Source of the DNA: Syntrophomonas sp.
GTDB lineage: Bacteria > Bacillota > Syntrophomonadia > Syntrophomonadales > Syntrophomonadaceae
Assembly (NCBI GenBank): GCA_016841425.1
Contig: JAENZE010000013.1
Location: forward strand, 62,001 to 126,000
Direction: 5' to 3'
Length of the DNA stretch: 64,000 bases
The position numbers were made by a program, and so were the translations under genes. The notes below the pieces were generated by a model, which did not search any database, was not told where the DNA came from, and was given only the letters and a program-made list of their open reading frames with translations. Shown piece after piece: positions 9,492 through 18,743 of the stretch. How positions within the stretch are numbered: position 1 is the first letter of the stretch; the number at the start of each line of letters is the position of its first letter.

Positions 9492-10373
9492 CTATTGTAT
9501 TTTATTATACCTGATAAGTAAGTTCTTTATAAATTTTTCTTCTTCTGCTGAAGGATTCGTCAAGGGCAGCCTGAATCCTCCTACCTGTTTCCCCATCATG
9601 TTTAGCCCCGCTTTTACAGGTATCGGATTGGTCGTTATAAATAAACCTTTAAATATCGGAAACAGCTCTAGATGAAGCTGGCGAGCTTTTTCTAATTCTC
9701 CTCCTTTGAAAGCATCTACCATGGCCCTTATTTCATTCCCCACAATGTGTGAGGCTATACTTACTACTCCCTGGGCACCTATTGCCATCAGGGGCAGGGT
9801 TATAGAGTCATCTCCAGAGTATATCAGCACCTGCTCAGGAATAATGCTCTTCAAAAGAGAAACCTGATCCATGTTTCCGCTAGCTTCTTTTACCGCTTTA
9901 ACATTAGTAATTTCGGCCAGACGGGCAATCGTCTCAGGCAGCAGATTGCTGCTGGTACGTCCTGGGACATTATAAAGCATAACTGGGAGGCTGACATTCT
10001 CGGCAACAGCTTTAAAATGCTGATACAGCCCTTCCTGAGTCGGTTTATTATAATAAGGTGTGACCAGCATTATCCCATCCACACCTAGTTTATCAGCTTT
10101 TTTACTTAATTCGACAGTAGCAGCCGTATCATTCGAACCTGTACCAGCCCACACCGGTACTCTGTTGCCTACCCGCTCTTTCACAACTGCATATAACTTC
10201 AATTTCTCATCCACGGAGAGAACAGGAGATTCTCCGGTCGTACCGCAAACCACCAGTGCTTCAGTTCCGTTGTCACACAGATATTCGGCAAGTTCTGCCG
10301 CCTTGTCATAATTCACGCTTAAGTCATCCTCATAGGGGGTGACCATAGCTGTCATTAATCCAGGTATTGACAT
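9492..10373 (-). CDS. dapA: 4-hydroxy-tetrahydrodipicolinate synthase
   Basis: 293 aa TIM-barrel aldolase that condenses pyruvate with aspartate semialdehyde, the entry step to lysine, diaminopimelate and dipicolinate. The Schiff-base lysine is in VKAVKEASGN and the catalytic tyrosine in MLYNVPGRTS. GTTGESPVLS is the family's pyruvate-binding loop. It follows dapG by 17 bp in the dpaA-dpaB-asd-dapG-dapA cluster, the same order as in Bacillus, where the products feed spore dipicolinate as well as the cell wall. Confidence 0.97.
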   Translation of the reverse strand: MSIPGLMTAMVTPYEDDLSVNYDKAAELAEYLCDNGTEALVVCGTTGESPVLSVDEKLKLYAVVKERVGNRVPVWAGTGSNDTAATVELSKKADKLGVDGIMLVTPYYNKPTQEGLYQHFKAVAENVSLPVMLYNVPGRTSSNLLPETIARLAEITNVKAVKEASGNMDQVSLLKSIIPEQVLIYSGDDSITLPLMAIGAQGVVSIASHIVGNEIRAMVDAFKGGELEKARQLHLELFPIFKGLFITTNPIPVKAGLNMMGKQVGGFRLPLTNPSAEEEKFIKNLLIRYNKIQ

Positions 10374-10390
10374 TAATTCTCCACCACCTT

Positions 10391-11620
10391 TTATTTCTTC
10401 CCCAATTCAAATTTATCATGCAGGGCCTTAACTGCCAATCTCATATCGTCTTTCTTAACCAGACACCATATATTGGTATAAGAATCCCCAGACTGCAGTA
10501 TGGGGATATTATACTGGTCAAGAGCTTCAACCACCCGGGCCATTACCCCCGGGATTCCTGTCATGGCTGCTCCAACTACAGCCACCTTAGCACAATTAAA
10601 TTCAATAACTGGAAAAATGTCAATGCTTTTTAGTATTAGTTCTGCTGGTTCAGCTTGTTCATCAGCCACTGTAAACATGATTAATTCCGGTTGAACATTG
10701 ATAAAATCGACACTGATTCCTGCATCAGCCATAGCCTTAAAAATTTTAAGTTGAATACCTCTGGAGTCTTTAATATTAGCGATATCAATTTTTATCTGGG
10801 CTATATTCGAAGTATGAGTTATTCCAGTAATCAGCATATCCCTGATAATACTAACTACATCACTTTCGCTGTCAATCCGATTTCTAACCAATGTACCGGG
10901 AGAATCAGAGAAGGTAGAACGAACTCTGAGTGGTATACCTCTTTGCATAGCAATTTCTATAGCCCGCGGATGAACTACCTTGGCACCTTCTCTGGCCATC
11001 TGACATATTTCATAGTAAGTTATGTCATTTATCAACCTGGCATCTTCTACAATGCGTGGATCTGCAGTCATAATGCCATCTACATCTGTAAAAATGTCTA
11101 TATAGTCAGCATTTAAAGCCACACCCAGGGCACTGGCAGTAGTATCACTTCCTCCACGCCCCAAAGTGGTCAGTTCGCCGTTCTCACTCACTCCCTGAAA
11201 CCCTGCCACAACAGGAACCAGGCCTGCTTCCAAACACTGCGTGATTTTTTGGGGGTTAACATATAAGATATGAGCATTGCCATAATTTCCATCGGTAACT
11301 AAACCTGACTGTTCCCCGGTCAAAAAGGTTGAAGCGATACCTCGAGCAGATAAATGGTTAGATAAAATGATTCCTGATATCATCTCCCCACAGGACATTA
11401 TTAAATCCATTTCCCGCGGGGAAGGATTAGTATTTACCTGTTTGATAAGGTTTATAAAGGTATCGGTAGCGTACGGATCATTTTTCCTGCCTATAGCTGA
11501 CACAACCACCACTACTCTATAACCATTATTAATAACATCTGTTATGATGTCACACACCCTGTTTCGAAGCTCCGGCGTTGCCAGCGAAGTTCCCCCGTAC
11601 TTGTGCACCGCAATCTTCAC
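10391..11620 (-). CDS. dapG: Aspartate kinase (DapG type)
   Basis: 409 aa, the length of single-domain aspartokinases with two C-terminal ACT domains. It phosphorylates aspartate. VHKYGGTSLA is the N-terminal ATP/aspartate motif, VAGFQGVSENGELTTLGRGG is the substrate loop, and residues ~265-400 form the ACT pair that usually mediates feedback control. Position between asd and dapA favours the DapG (diaminopimelate-regulated) isozyme, an inference from synteny. Confidence 0.95.
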   Translation of the reverse strand: MKIAVHKYGGTSLATPELRNRVCDIITDVINNGYRVVVVVSAIGRKNDPYATDTFINLIKQVNTNPSPREMDLIMSCGEMISGIILSNHLSARGIASTFLTGEQSGLVTDGNYGNAHILYVNPQKITQCLEAGLVPVVAGFQGVSENGELTTLGRGGSDTTASALGVALNADYIDIFTDVDGIMTADPRIVEDARLINDITYYEICQMAREGAKVVHPRAIEIAMQRGIPLRVRSTFSDSPGTLVRNRIDSESDVVSIIRDMLITGITHTSNIAQIKIDIANIKDSRGIQLKIFKAMADAGISVDFINVQPELIMFTVADEQAEPAELILKSIDIFPVIEFNCAKVAVVGAAMTGIPGVMARVVEALDQYNIPILQSGDSYTNIWCLVKKDDMRLAVKALHDKFELGKK

Positions 11621-11641
11621 TATCTTCCCACCTAACCTTTA

Positions 11642-12661
11642 TTAATATAGGCTCTCTTTAACAACTATCTCCCCAATCTGAATGGCATTTGTTGCGGCTC
11701 CTTTTCTGATCTGATCTGCGGCCACCCAAATTACTATTCCATTGTCTTCCAGTGAAATATCCTTTCGGATTCTTCCTACAAAGACCTGGTCTGTATTAGA
11801 AGAATACAGAGGCATTGGATAAATTTTGGATTCGGGTTCATCTTGGACCACTATACCCGGAGCCCTGCTCAATATACTTCTTACTTCAGCCACACTGAGA
11901 GGTTTTTCCGTTTCTAGATTAATCGCTTCCGAATGGCTTCTATAAACCGGTACTCTTACTGCCGTGGCAGCTATCTTAAGATCTGGTTCGTGCATTATCT
12001 TTCTCGTCTCCCAGACCATTTTCATTTCTTCTCTGGTATAACCTTGATCCACAAATTCATCTATGTGGGGAATAAGGTTAAAAGCTATTGGGTACTGGAA
12101 CACTTCCATTTGGGGTTCAATCCCCTGCATAGCTGCTGATATATGTTGATCCAGCTCATCCAGCCCCGCTTTGCCAGCACCTGATACAGCCTGGTAAGTA
12201 GAAACCACGACTCTTTTAAGTCGTGCTGCTTGATGTATAGGATTAATAGCTACCACCATTATAATAGTAGAGCAATTTGGATTGGCTATAATTCCCTGGT
12301 GCAGTTTAATATCACCAGCGTTTACCTCTGGAACCACCAGGGGCACATCTTTTTCCAGCCTGAATGCATAACTATTATCAATTACTACACAATTGTTTTT
12401 TATTGCTTCTGGAGCTAATAATTTGCTAATATCGGTTCCAACGGCAAATAGGGCCATATCTGCCCGTTTAAATGCTTGGGGACTGGCTCCTTCAACAGTG
12501 TATTGCTCACCTTTAAAAGAAACCTTTGTTCCGGCCTCACGGGGGTCAGCAAGACATATCAATTCTTTAACCGGAAAGTCCCGCTCTTCAATTATCTTCA
12601 ACATTTCCTGGCCTACAGCGCCAGTTGATCCTACTACAGCTAAACGTACTTCTGCTGCCAC
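11642..12661 (-). CDS. asd: Aspartate-semialdehyde dehydrogenase
   Basis: About 339 aa NADP-dependent enzyme that reduces aspartyl phosphate. The N-terminal VGSTGAVGQEM binds the nucleotide, ANPNCSTI holds the catalytic cysteine, and a conserved histidine lies near YRSHSEAINLE. The open frame extends to TTG at 12679, but GTG at 12661 lies eight bases after GGAGG, and the upstream TTG overlaps that ribosome site, so 12661 is preferred. It sits 66 bp after dpaB. Confidence 0.95.
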   Translation of the reverse strand: MAAEVRLAVVGSTGAVGQEMLKIIEERDFPVKELICLADPREAGTKVSFKGEQYTVEGASPQAFKRADMALFAVGTDISKLLAPEAIKNNCVVIDNSYAFRLEKDVPLVVPEVNAGDIKLHQGIIANPNCSTIIMVVAINPIHQAARLKRVVVSTYQAVSGAGKAGLDELDQHISAAMQGIEPQMEVFQYPIAFNLIPHIDEFVDQGYTREEMKMVWETRKIMHEPDLKIAATAVRVPVYRSHSEAINLETEKPLSVAEVRSILSRAPGIVVQDEPESKIYPMPLYSSNTDQVFVGRIRKDISLEDNGIVIWVAADQIRKGAATNAIQIGEIVVKESLY

Positions 12662-12727
12662 TTCTATTACCTCCTGCAAAAACTCTATGGATTATTGTAA
12701 CATAATATTTTATCAGGTCTCAAGAAA

Positions 12728-13333
12728 CTAGGCTGGCCCCAGAAGTACGGGCTGGATTTGTTCTCCCTGCAGCGCGCAGACTACGGTATCAACAACATGT
12801 TCCATAGCAGCAATAACGGAATTGGCTTTGGTGAATGGACTATCCTGCCTGAAAGGCACGAAATAGATATTTTTCATATTAAGCAGAAGTCCAATATTTC
12901 TGGCATTTATACTCAATGCATCATTGGTCGATATCCCGATAACTACAGGTCGCTGGTTTCTCAAATGAGCTTTAACTGCCATCAATGCAGGTGTATCAAC
13001 TATTCCATTGGCCAGCTTGGCTATGGTATTTCCTGTGGCCGGCATTACCACGACTATATCCAAAAGCTGCTGCGGACCAATCGGCTCAGCTCCGACAATA
13101 GTGTTAATAATCGGGTTATCGGTAATTTCTCTTATCATCTCTTTCAAATCATCTACCAGGTAAAACCGATTATCAAATTGGTCCACGGTGTATGAAAATA
13201 TAGGATATATATCTGCTCCCAGCTCCTTCATCCTTCTAATCTGGGGTAGTACCTCAGGGATCGTACAATGCGAACCGGTCAGGACCACCCCTATCCGGAC
13301 CCCTTTTAACCGGTCTTTCTGCGCTTCCAGCAC
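12728..13333 (-). CDS. dpaB: Dipicolinate synthase subunit B
   Basis: About 201 aa flavoprotein-like subunit (SpoVFB) of dipicolinate synthase, which makes the spore-core chelator dipicolinic acid in the mother cell. The opening GVRIGVVLTGSHCTIPEVLP and the block VVMPATGNTIAKLANGIVDT match SpoVFB and the related flavoprotein fold. The frame is open to 13375 inside dpaA, but GTG at 13333 has AGAGGGGGG eight bases upstream and gives the normal family length. It follows dpaA by 16 bp. Confidence 0.93.
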   Translation of the reverse strand: MLEAQKDRLKGVRIGVVLTGSHCTIPEVLPQIRRMKELGADIYPIFSYTVDQFDNRFYLVDDLKEMIREITDNPIINTIVGAEPIGPQQLLDIVVVMPATGNTIAKLANGIVDTPALMAVKAHLRNQRPVVIGISTNDALSINARNIGLLLNMKNIYFVPFRQDSPFTKANSVIAAMEHVVDTVVCALQGEQIQPVLLGPA

Positions 13334-13349
13334 TTTTTGCACCCCCCTC

Positions 13350-14264
13350 TTACCTTGAGAATAAATCTTCATCAATTTTACTAAGTTCTTTAATGATTAG
13401 ACCCGGTATAACTTCTGCCAGTATCTTTCCAGCCGATAAGGGAGCTACTTTTCCTGGTAGTCCCGGTGCTAATATGGCCTTAATACCAAAAATATTGGCT
13501 GCCTCAAAATCGGTGCCCCCGGGTTGACTGGCCAGGTCTATTATCACAGTTTCCTGCCGGGCGTGTTTTAATATCTCTTTGGTCAAGACTATGCTAGGAA
13601 CAGTATTAAATACAATATCCATATAGTTCATCATCTGTTGCAAGTCATGATATTCTGCTTTCCTGCACCCCATCTCATAGGCCCGGGCAAGTTGGCCGCG
13701 ATTGCGAGCTACAACCGTGACATTAGATCCCATGGCTTTAAGTATTCTAGCCATGGTAATACCTACTCTGCCGAACCCAATAACGCAGGTCTGACTTCCA
13801 TGAATCGTAATCCTGGTTTCTTCCATTGCTATCTGAAGTGCACCTTCGGCCGATGGTATCGAATTCAATACCGCCAGTTCATCCATTTCGCCAATCTCTA
13901 GCAAAGTAAAATTGTACATCGAGGCCCAGTCTTTAAGAAATTGCCTGGCAGAACCAATAATGACCAGGGCATTTTCTGACAGGCTGGATATCGCTTCTGG
14001 AGTTAATTCCAGGACATTTTCAGCATAAACCGCCCTGACGAATCGTTCTTCATTAGTTCCTGGCAGCGGTAAAATGACTACTTCTGCGTCTTTACATGCT
14101 TCTATTACTGAATTTACTACGAAAGCTCCATGGCCTACCATCTCTTTGGGGAAACCTGCTACGGCTACTGTTGCACCCATTTTTACGAGCTCAGCAGTCA
14201 GAATCAACTCCCTCTCATCCCCACCAATAACGGCAATTTTTATGCCAGAAAGCACCGAGCTCAA
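13350..14264 (-). CDS. dpaA: Dipicolinate synthase subunit A
   Basis: 304 aa SpoVFA-type dehydrogenase subunit. It has an N-terminal Rossmann-like part (IAVIGGDERELILTAEL) and a second dinucleotide fold (TCVIGFGRVGITMARILKAM). With DpaB it converts the DapA product to dipicolinate. The TTG start follows AAAGGAGG by seven bases. The 255-bp gap upstream suggests a separate, presumably sporulation-dependent promoter, but I could not identify a sigma-K site. The presence of this gene pair is strong evidence that the organism forms endospores. Confidence 0.94.
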   Translation of the reverse strand: MSSVLSGIKIAVIGGDERELILTAELVKMGATVAVAGFPKEMVGHGAFVVNSVIEACKDAEVVILPLPGTNEERFVRAVYAENVLELTPEAISSLSENALVIIGSARQFLKDWASMYNFTLLEIGEMDELAVLNSIPSAEGALQIAMEETRITIHGSQTCVIGFGRVGITMARILKAMGSNVTVVARNRGQLARAYEMGCRKAEYHDLQQMMNYMDIVFNTVPSIVLTKEILKHARQETVIIDLASQPGGTDFEAANIFGIKAILAPGLPGKVAPLSAGKILAEVIPGLIIKELSKIDEDLFSR

Positions 14265-14418
14265 TTCTTTTCCTCCTTTAGGCAGAATTTATCTATAAAA
14301 TTAATAGCATTATATGTATTCTTCTCATCAGTGGTGCCTGTCTCCAAAATAGACCAGGAAATTGGAATCGTGCCTGCTTCGGCGTGGGATATAGGGATAA
14401 TACACAGAAACAGAAGCT

Positions 14419-14482
14419 GCCAGACACTAACTTACCTTATTCGCCCATTAATTTTGAATAAGTTAATAAGTTAGTGCCTGGC
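14419..14482. repeat. Imperfect inverted repeat with a GTGCCTGGCAC core
   Basis: The left arm (14419-14442, GCCAGACACTAACTTACC then TTATTC) pairs with the right arm (14456-14482, GAATAAG through TAGTGCCTGGC) with a 3-nt bulge and one mismatch around a 13-nt loop. The outer end carries GTGCCTGGCAC, the same core as the palindrome inside 31519-31599. It lies between dapB and dpaA. No other gene is seen in 14265-14519. Confidence 0.65.
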
Positions 14483-14519
14483 ACCTATGTCTAACGACTT
14501 GCTTAATCGCTTGCCAAAT

Positions 14520-15320
14520 TTACATTAAGTTCTCCATACCGTATACCAGACCTTTTATCTGCGGTATCCTTTTTATCACCATAATCACCCCGGGCATAAA
14601 TCCTACCCGGTCAATGGAATCATGCCTTATTTTGAGACTTTGTCCCATCCCACCAAAAATAACTTCCTGATGGGCGATGAATCCTGGCAATCTAACACTA
14701 TGTATTCTAATCTGTTCCATATCTCCGCCGCGGCTTCCCGGGATTTTTTCAAATTCCCTAATGCTTCTGGGTGGACGTGATACTCGAGTTTGATTAATCA
14801 TCTCTGCTGTTTTAATCGCGGTACCTGATGGTGCGTCCATCTTTTGATCATGGTGTAGTTCAATAATTTCTACATCAGGAAAATAAACTGCCGCTTCTCG
14901 AGCAAATTTCATCATCAAGACTGCTCCAATAGCAAAGTTGGGTATTACCGCTATCCCGGTTTGGTTTTCTCGGGCAATTCTATCCAATTGTTTTAATTCT
15001 ATATCATTAAGCCCGGTAGTTCCTATCACACATGCCACACCTTTTTGTAGGGTTAGACTGGCGTTGTTAAATACTGCCTGAGGATTGGTAAAATCAACCA
15101 CTACGTCTGGTTTCTCCCTTTCTAGTAATTGCTCCAGATCCTTTTCCAGGTGAATGTCTACCCCGGTTAGACCAGTAAGAACCGCTACACTCTCCCCATT
15201 GGATTTCACGTCTACTGCGCCTATCAGTACCAACTCGTTGTCTTCTTCCACTGCCCTTAATGTTTCACGGCCCATTTTCCCCAGAGCACCGGTTACTATT
15301 ACTTTTAACTTTTTAGTCAT
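14520..15320 (-). CDS. dapB: 4-hydroxy-tetrahydrodipicolinate reductase
   Basis: 266 aa from the chosen start. It reduces the DapA product with NAD(P)H in the lysine/diaminopimelate pathway. VTGALGKMGRETLRAV is the nucleotide-binding loop, ELHHDQKMDAPSGTA the catalytic His-His/Lys motif, and GTTGLND a conserved turn. The frame is open to 15380, but ATG at 15320 has GGAGG eight bases upstream and matches the usual N-terminus. It is divergent from the universal stress protein gene. Confidence 0.96.
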   Translation of the reverse strand: MTKKLKVIVTGALGKMGRETLRAVEEDNELVLIGAVDVKSNGESVAVLTGLTGVDIHLEKDLEQLLEREKPDVVVDFTNPQAVFNNASLTLQKGVACVIGTTGLNDIELKQLDRIARENQTGIAVIPNFAIGAVLMMKFAREAAVYFPDVEIIELHHDQKMDAPSGTAIKTAEMINQTRVSRPPRSIREFEKIPGSRGGDMEQIRIHSVRLPGFIAHQEVIFGGMGQSLKIRHDSIDRVGFMPGVIMVIKRIPQIKGLVYGMENLM

Positions 15321-15364
15321 ATATACTACCTCCATCATCCTGTTAGAAAATAGTTTTATATATT

Positions 15365-15393
15365 TTGTTAGCGGAGTCAAGATTTGATATAAT
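15365..15393 (+). promoter_or_regulatory. Sigma-A type promoter for the universal stress protein gene
   Basis: TTGTTA (15365-15370), a 17-bp spacer and TATAAT (15388-15393) lie about 50 bp upstream of the ATG, which is preceded by AAAAGGAG. This is a good vegetative promoter match. The opposite strand holds TTGACT, which may serve dapB with a poorer -10. Confidence 0.75.
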
Positions 15394-15440
15394 CCAAATA
15401 GGATTGTTTTAATAAATATATTAAAAAGGAGATTGAATAT

Positions 15441-15875
15441 ATGGAAGTAATTTTTAATAAAGCACTTGTTCCGCTTGATAATTCAGAACAGTCTCTGCGC
15501 GCTGCCCATAAAGCAGCTGAATTAGCGTCTGCTGGTGTAATTAAAGATCTGGTTCTGCTAAACGTTTACGATAGTTCCAAGGTAGATATTACTAAACTTC
15601 ACAGTCAGGATAAACTCGATGAATTGCGGGCTGATTCCCTGGAGTTACTGCAAACATATGAAAGTATTTTGATTGAAAAGGGAGTTCATCCTCGCTTGAA
15701 AAGGGCAGGGGGCGAACCTTCCTCATTAATTCTGGATGTTATTGATAATGACGGAACATATGATCTTATCATCATGGGCAGCAGAAAATTGAATAAATTC
15801 AAGGAACTAGCCCTGGGCAGTGTTTCTGATCGGGTAGGCAGACTGGTTGATATACCAGTACTAATAGTAAAATAG
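15441..15875 (+). CDS. Universal stress protein (UspA family)
   Basis: 144 aa single-domain Usp. The N-terminus KALVPLDNSEQSLRAAHKAA and the C-terminal nucleotide motif (GSRKLNKFKELALGS followed by SDRV) fit ATP-binding Usp proteins. These are cytoplasmic and poorly defined functionally. It is monocistronic, divergent from dapB, and followed by a palindromic repeat. Confidence 0.9.
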   Translation: MEVIFNKALVPLDNSEQSLRAAHKAAELASAGVIKDLVLLNVYDSSKVDITKLHSQDKLDELRADSLELLQTYESILIEKGVHPRLKRAGGEPSSLILDVIDNDGTYDLIIMGSRKLNKFKELALGSVSDRVGRLVDIPVLIVK

Positions 15876-15880
15876 TCCAC

Positions 15881-15930
15881 TGGGACAGGGGATGCGACAG
15901 GTCGAGAACCGTCCCTGTCGCACTGTCGCA
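15881..15930. repeat. Palindrome with a CCGTCCC core between convergent genes
   Basis: TGCGACAG (15893-15900) is an exact inverted match to CTGTCGCA (15915-15922), around a centre with AACCGTCCC. GGGACAGGGG lies just outside. It sits between the convergent usp and 15931-16362 genes, where it could act as a bidirectional terminator, although no T-tract is obvious. It belongs with the elements at 1-31 and 30312-30384. Confidence 0.65.
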
Positions 15931-16362
15931 CTAAATATGCAGCTGCATATAAATCCTGCATTGAGCAAGAACATATTTACTTATTTCCTTCGCCATCCTG
16001 CGTTCAGTAAAACTGGTCGAGGCTGGTTCTGATTTATTTTTTTCCATAACCTGCATAAATCTTCTGGTATAAGATATTTCTTTGCGAATCTGGTCTATTA
16101 CTTCGCCATTACCAAAAGGTTCATATAAACAGCCGAGGTGGGATATTACAAATTTCTCCTTATTGGTGAGTGCTACTACCGCAGCCTGTTCAAATAATTC
16201 ATGTTTATTTAATTCATAGCTTAGAAATTTATATATTAGCTCCAGCTTATTCCTGTTATCTTTGCTTATTAATATCTGTTTACTCAGTTTTTTTTTGGAC
16301 TTCTCCAGTCTGACTACCTGTTCAAGAATCCCGGTATATAAAGCAGCGACTTCCTGAGTCAT
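15931..16362 (-). CDS. Hypothetical protein, 143 aa
   Basis: Not recognised. The chosen ATG at 16362 lies eight bases after GAGGT; an upstream GTG at 16368 touches that site. The product is helical and basic, with an N-terminal half rich in Lys/Leu (VVRLEKSKKKLSKQILISKD) that may form a short coiled coil. There is no signal peptide or membrane span. It lies between usp and rqcH, convergent with usp and divergent from rqcH. The good ribosome site supports a real gene. Confidence 0.6.
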   Translation of the reverse strand: MTQEVAALYTGILEQVVRLEKSKKKLSKQILISKDNRNKLELIYKFLSYELNKHELFEQAAVVALTNKEKFVISHLGCLYEPFGNGEVIDQIRKEISYTRRFMQVMEKNKSEPASTSFTERRMAKEISKYVLAQCRIYMQLHI

Positions 16363-16523
16363 AATCACTCACCTCATTACTATGCCTTTTACTTCCTTCG
16401 CTCTGCAATATGGTTATTCCTCTAATTGTCAGAATATTTTTGTTGTTACAATCCTAATTCTATACTTATTTTACGCTATTGTACTTAAATGATATACTTG
16501 TGCTTGTCAAGGGAGGTTTTATT

Positions 16524-18311
16524 ATGCCGTTTGATGGTCTGGCTATCAAAGCAGTGACAGAAGAATTAAATTCAAGTCTGCTGGATGCCCGTATTGATAA
16601 AATTTATCAACCGGAAAAAGACGAACTCATATTAACCACCCGGCATCCAAAAATCGGAACTCATCGTCTTTTAATATCGGCTAATGCACGCTGGTCACGT
16701 ATGCATATAACCGAATCTAGAAAACCAAATCCCAAGGTTCCTCCCAGTTTTTGCATGCTGTTAAGAAAATACCTGGAAGGTGGTAAAATAAAAAGTATTC
16801 GGCAGATTGATTTCGAAAGAATCGTATATATAGATATTGAAGCCCTGGATGAATTCAGGGAGTGGAAAAGCAAGATTTTGGTATGCGAGTTTATGGGCCG
16901 CCATTCCAATATAATACTTATAAATCCTGAAACTAGAATTATACTGGATGCTATTAAAAGATATGGCAAGGACCTCAGTTCCTTTCGAGAAGTATTGCCT
17001 GGCAAAGAATACATTGACCCACCGTCTCAAGATAAACTTAACCCTTTGGTTTTTGATTATAACGCCTTGGTTCAAAATATCTGGCAGCAGGATAACAGCA
17101 AAATACTGTCTTCTGCCCTGTTTCAGACATATACTGGAATTAGTCCCTTCTTGTCCAGAGAAATATGTATGTCAGCTGGTCTGGATCCTAATATCCCCGT
17201 AGAAGAATGTGGCGAATATGAATTAACTGCAATATATCGCAGACTCAAGGAATTATTAACCGATGTGAGCAATGGTAAAACTAAACCAGCCGTGATCTAT
17301 CAGGAAAACCAGCCAGTAGATTTTTGCCCTTACCTTCCTGCTACAGGAATCTATAAAACTTTTGATTCCGTTAATACTGCCTGCGATATCTTTTATACAT
17401 CAAAACTGGATTACCTTCGTTTGGAATCAATGAAAACCAACCTTTCCAGAAACATAAAGGCTATTCTTGATAAGGTTTATAAAAAACAATTTTTTCAAAC
17501 CGGAGACCTTAGCAAGGCTGAAGAAAATGAGAAATATCGCATATGGGGAGAGCTTATTACTGCGTATTCTCATCAGTTTAAAAAAGGAGACACTCAGGCC
17601 GTCTTGGATGATTTTAATACGGGAGAACAGGTAAGTATTGAACTGGATCCCCGTTATACTCCGATGCAGAATGCTCAGAAATATTTTAAAACTTATAGTA
17701 AAAGCCGCAAAGCTATTAAGCACCTGGAGAACCTAATGGCCAGAAACCAGGAAGAGATAGACTACCTGGAATCGGTTCTGGTAACTATACAGCAGGCAGA
17801 ATACCCGGATGAAATCGATGAAATAATTGAAGAGCTGGAAAATGAAAAATATGTTAAGGGCCAGTTTAAAAAGCGGTCCCGACCAACCCCTAGCAGCCCC
17901 CGCAAATTTATTTCCTCTGATAATCTGGAAATCCTGGTGGGGAGAAATAATCGTCAAAATGATACTTTGAGTATAAAAATGGCGGAACGCAGCGACCTGT
18001 GGCTGCACACCAAGAATATCCCTGGTACTCATGTCATAGTAAAACTCCCCAAGTATATTGGGTCAATACATGATATGCCTGATGCTACACTGGAAGAAGC
18101 AGCATTACTAGCTGCATATTTTAGCAAGGCAGAGCAATCGGAAAAAGTAGAAGTTGATTATACATTCAGATCCAATGTAAAAAAACCCGGAGGGGCCAGA
18201 CCAGGAATGGTAATCTATGAAAACTACTGGACCATTCTGGTGAATCCACAAGAAGACCGTATTAACAAACTCCTGGAATCCGAAGTAAAAGAGCCCAGAC
18301 CAGTTATCTGA
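16524..18311 (+). CDS. rqcH: Ribosome quality control protein RqcH (NFACT family)
   Basis: 595 aa from ATG at 16524, six bases after GGGAGG; the frame is open 45 bp further upstream. RqcH binds obstructed 50S subunits with peptidyl-tRNA and recruits alanyl-tRNA to add C-terminal alanine tails. It was formerly annotated as fibronectin-binding protein. The NFACT-N domain starts PFDGLAIKAVTEELN. A central coiled coil spans roughly residues 385-450, and the C-terminal NFACT-R domain includes SDLWLHTKNIPGTHVIVK. The conserved Asp-Arg pair of the N-domain appears as Glu-Arg in QIDFERIV, a conservative change. Transcribed alone. Confidence 0.93.
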   Translation: MPFDGLAIKAVTEELNSSLLDARIDKIYQPEKDELILTTRHPKIGTHRLLISANARWSRMHITESRKPNPKVPPSFCMLLRKYLEGGKIKSIRQIDFERIVYIDIEALDEFREWKSKILVCEFMGRHSNIILINPETRIILDAIKRYGKDLSSFREVLPGKEYIDPPSQDKLNPLVFDYNALVQNIWQQDNSKILSSALFQTYTGISPFLSREICMSAGLDPNIPVEECGEYELTAIYRRLKELLTDVSNGKTKPAVIYQENQPVDFCPYLPATGIYKTFDSVNTACDIFYTSKLDYLRLESMKTNLSRNIKAILDKVYKKQFFQTGDLSKAEENEKYRIWGELITAYSHQFKKGDTQAVLDDFNTGEQVSIELDPRYTPMQNAQKYFKTYSKSRKAIKHLENLMARNQEEIDYLESVLVTIQQAEYPDEIDEIIEELENEKYVKGQFKKRSRPTPSSPRKFISSDNLEILVGRNNRQNDTLSIKMAERSDLWLHTKNIPGTHVIVKLPKYIGSIHDMPDATLEEAALLAAYFSKAEQSEKVEVDYTFRSNVKKPGGARPGMVIYENYWTILVNPQEDRINKLLESEVKEPRPVI

Positions 18312-18634
18312 TTATTGGGCCGTAAGCAGCTTATTCATAAGCGTCGGAGTATTCACTTTCCCTTTCCGAGCTTTGTTTTCAATTAATGAATTTACCAAGA
18401 ATTTACTATACCATCCCCATATAATCCAAGGGCTCTTAGACACCTGGTACAGAGCAGACCATAATCCAAGTCCCGGCAACTGGACAGGCACTTTACGCAT
18501 ATGGGGGTATTACAAAGAATACAGTAATCAATCGTTTCCTCATCAGGGTGAAGTTTGCATTTCATCAGGTATTCCTCCTGTATCGAATATTAATCAGGGG
18601 ACAGGGCTACGGAACAAGTTCCTTGATCCCAGTA
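18312..18634. other. Intergenic DNA without a supported gene
   Basis: A short minus-strand frame (18312-18500, 62 codons) lacks a ribosome site and I do not recognise its product. GGGGACAGG at about 18598 is the inverted partner of the CCTGTCCCC repeats just to the right. I see no RNA gene or promoter here. Confidence 0.5.
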
Positions 18635-18715
18635 TTGACTTAAGATTAGGCCAAGGGACCTGTCCCCATGGTCCTTGACTTAAGATTGGGCCAAGGAACC
18701 TGTCCCCGTGGTTCC
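18635..18715 (+). repeat. Two tandem 40-bp repeats containing CCTGTCCCC
   Basis: The unit TTGACTTAAGATTRGGCCAA plus GGRACCTGTCCCCRTGGTYCC occurs at 18635 and again at 18675, period 40 bp, with a few transitions between copies. A partial third CCTGTCCCCGTGGTCC follows at about 18714-18729. They lie in the long gap after rqcH. CCTGTCCCC relates them to the GGGGAC-type palindromes elsewhere in the window. Confidence 0.75.
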
Positions 18716-18743
18716 TGTCCCCGTGGTCCATGGAAATTAAAGA

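Noticed and set aside
18312-18500. 62-codon minus frame after rqcH (MRKVPVQLPGLGLWSALYQV)
   Set aside because: No ribosome site, an in-frame stop just upstream, and no recognisable family. It overlaps repeat-rich intergenic DNA.
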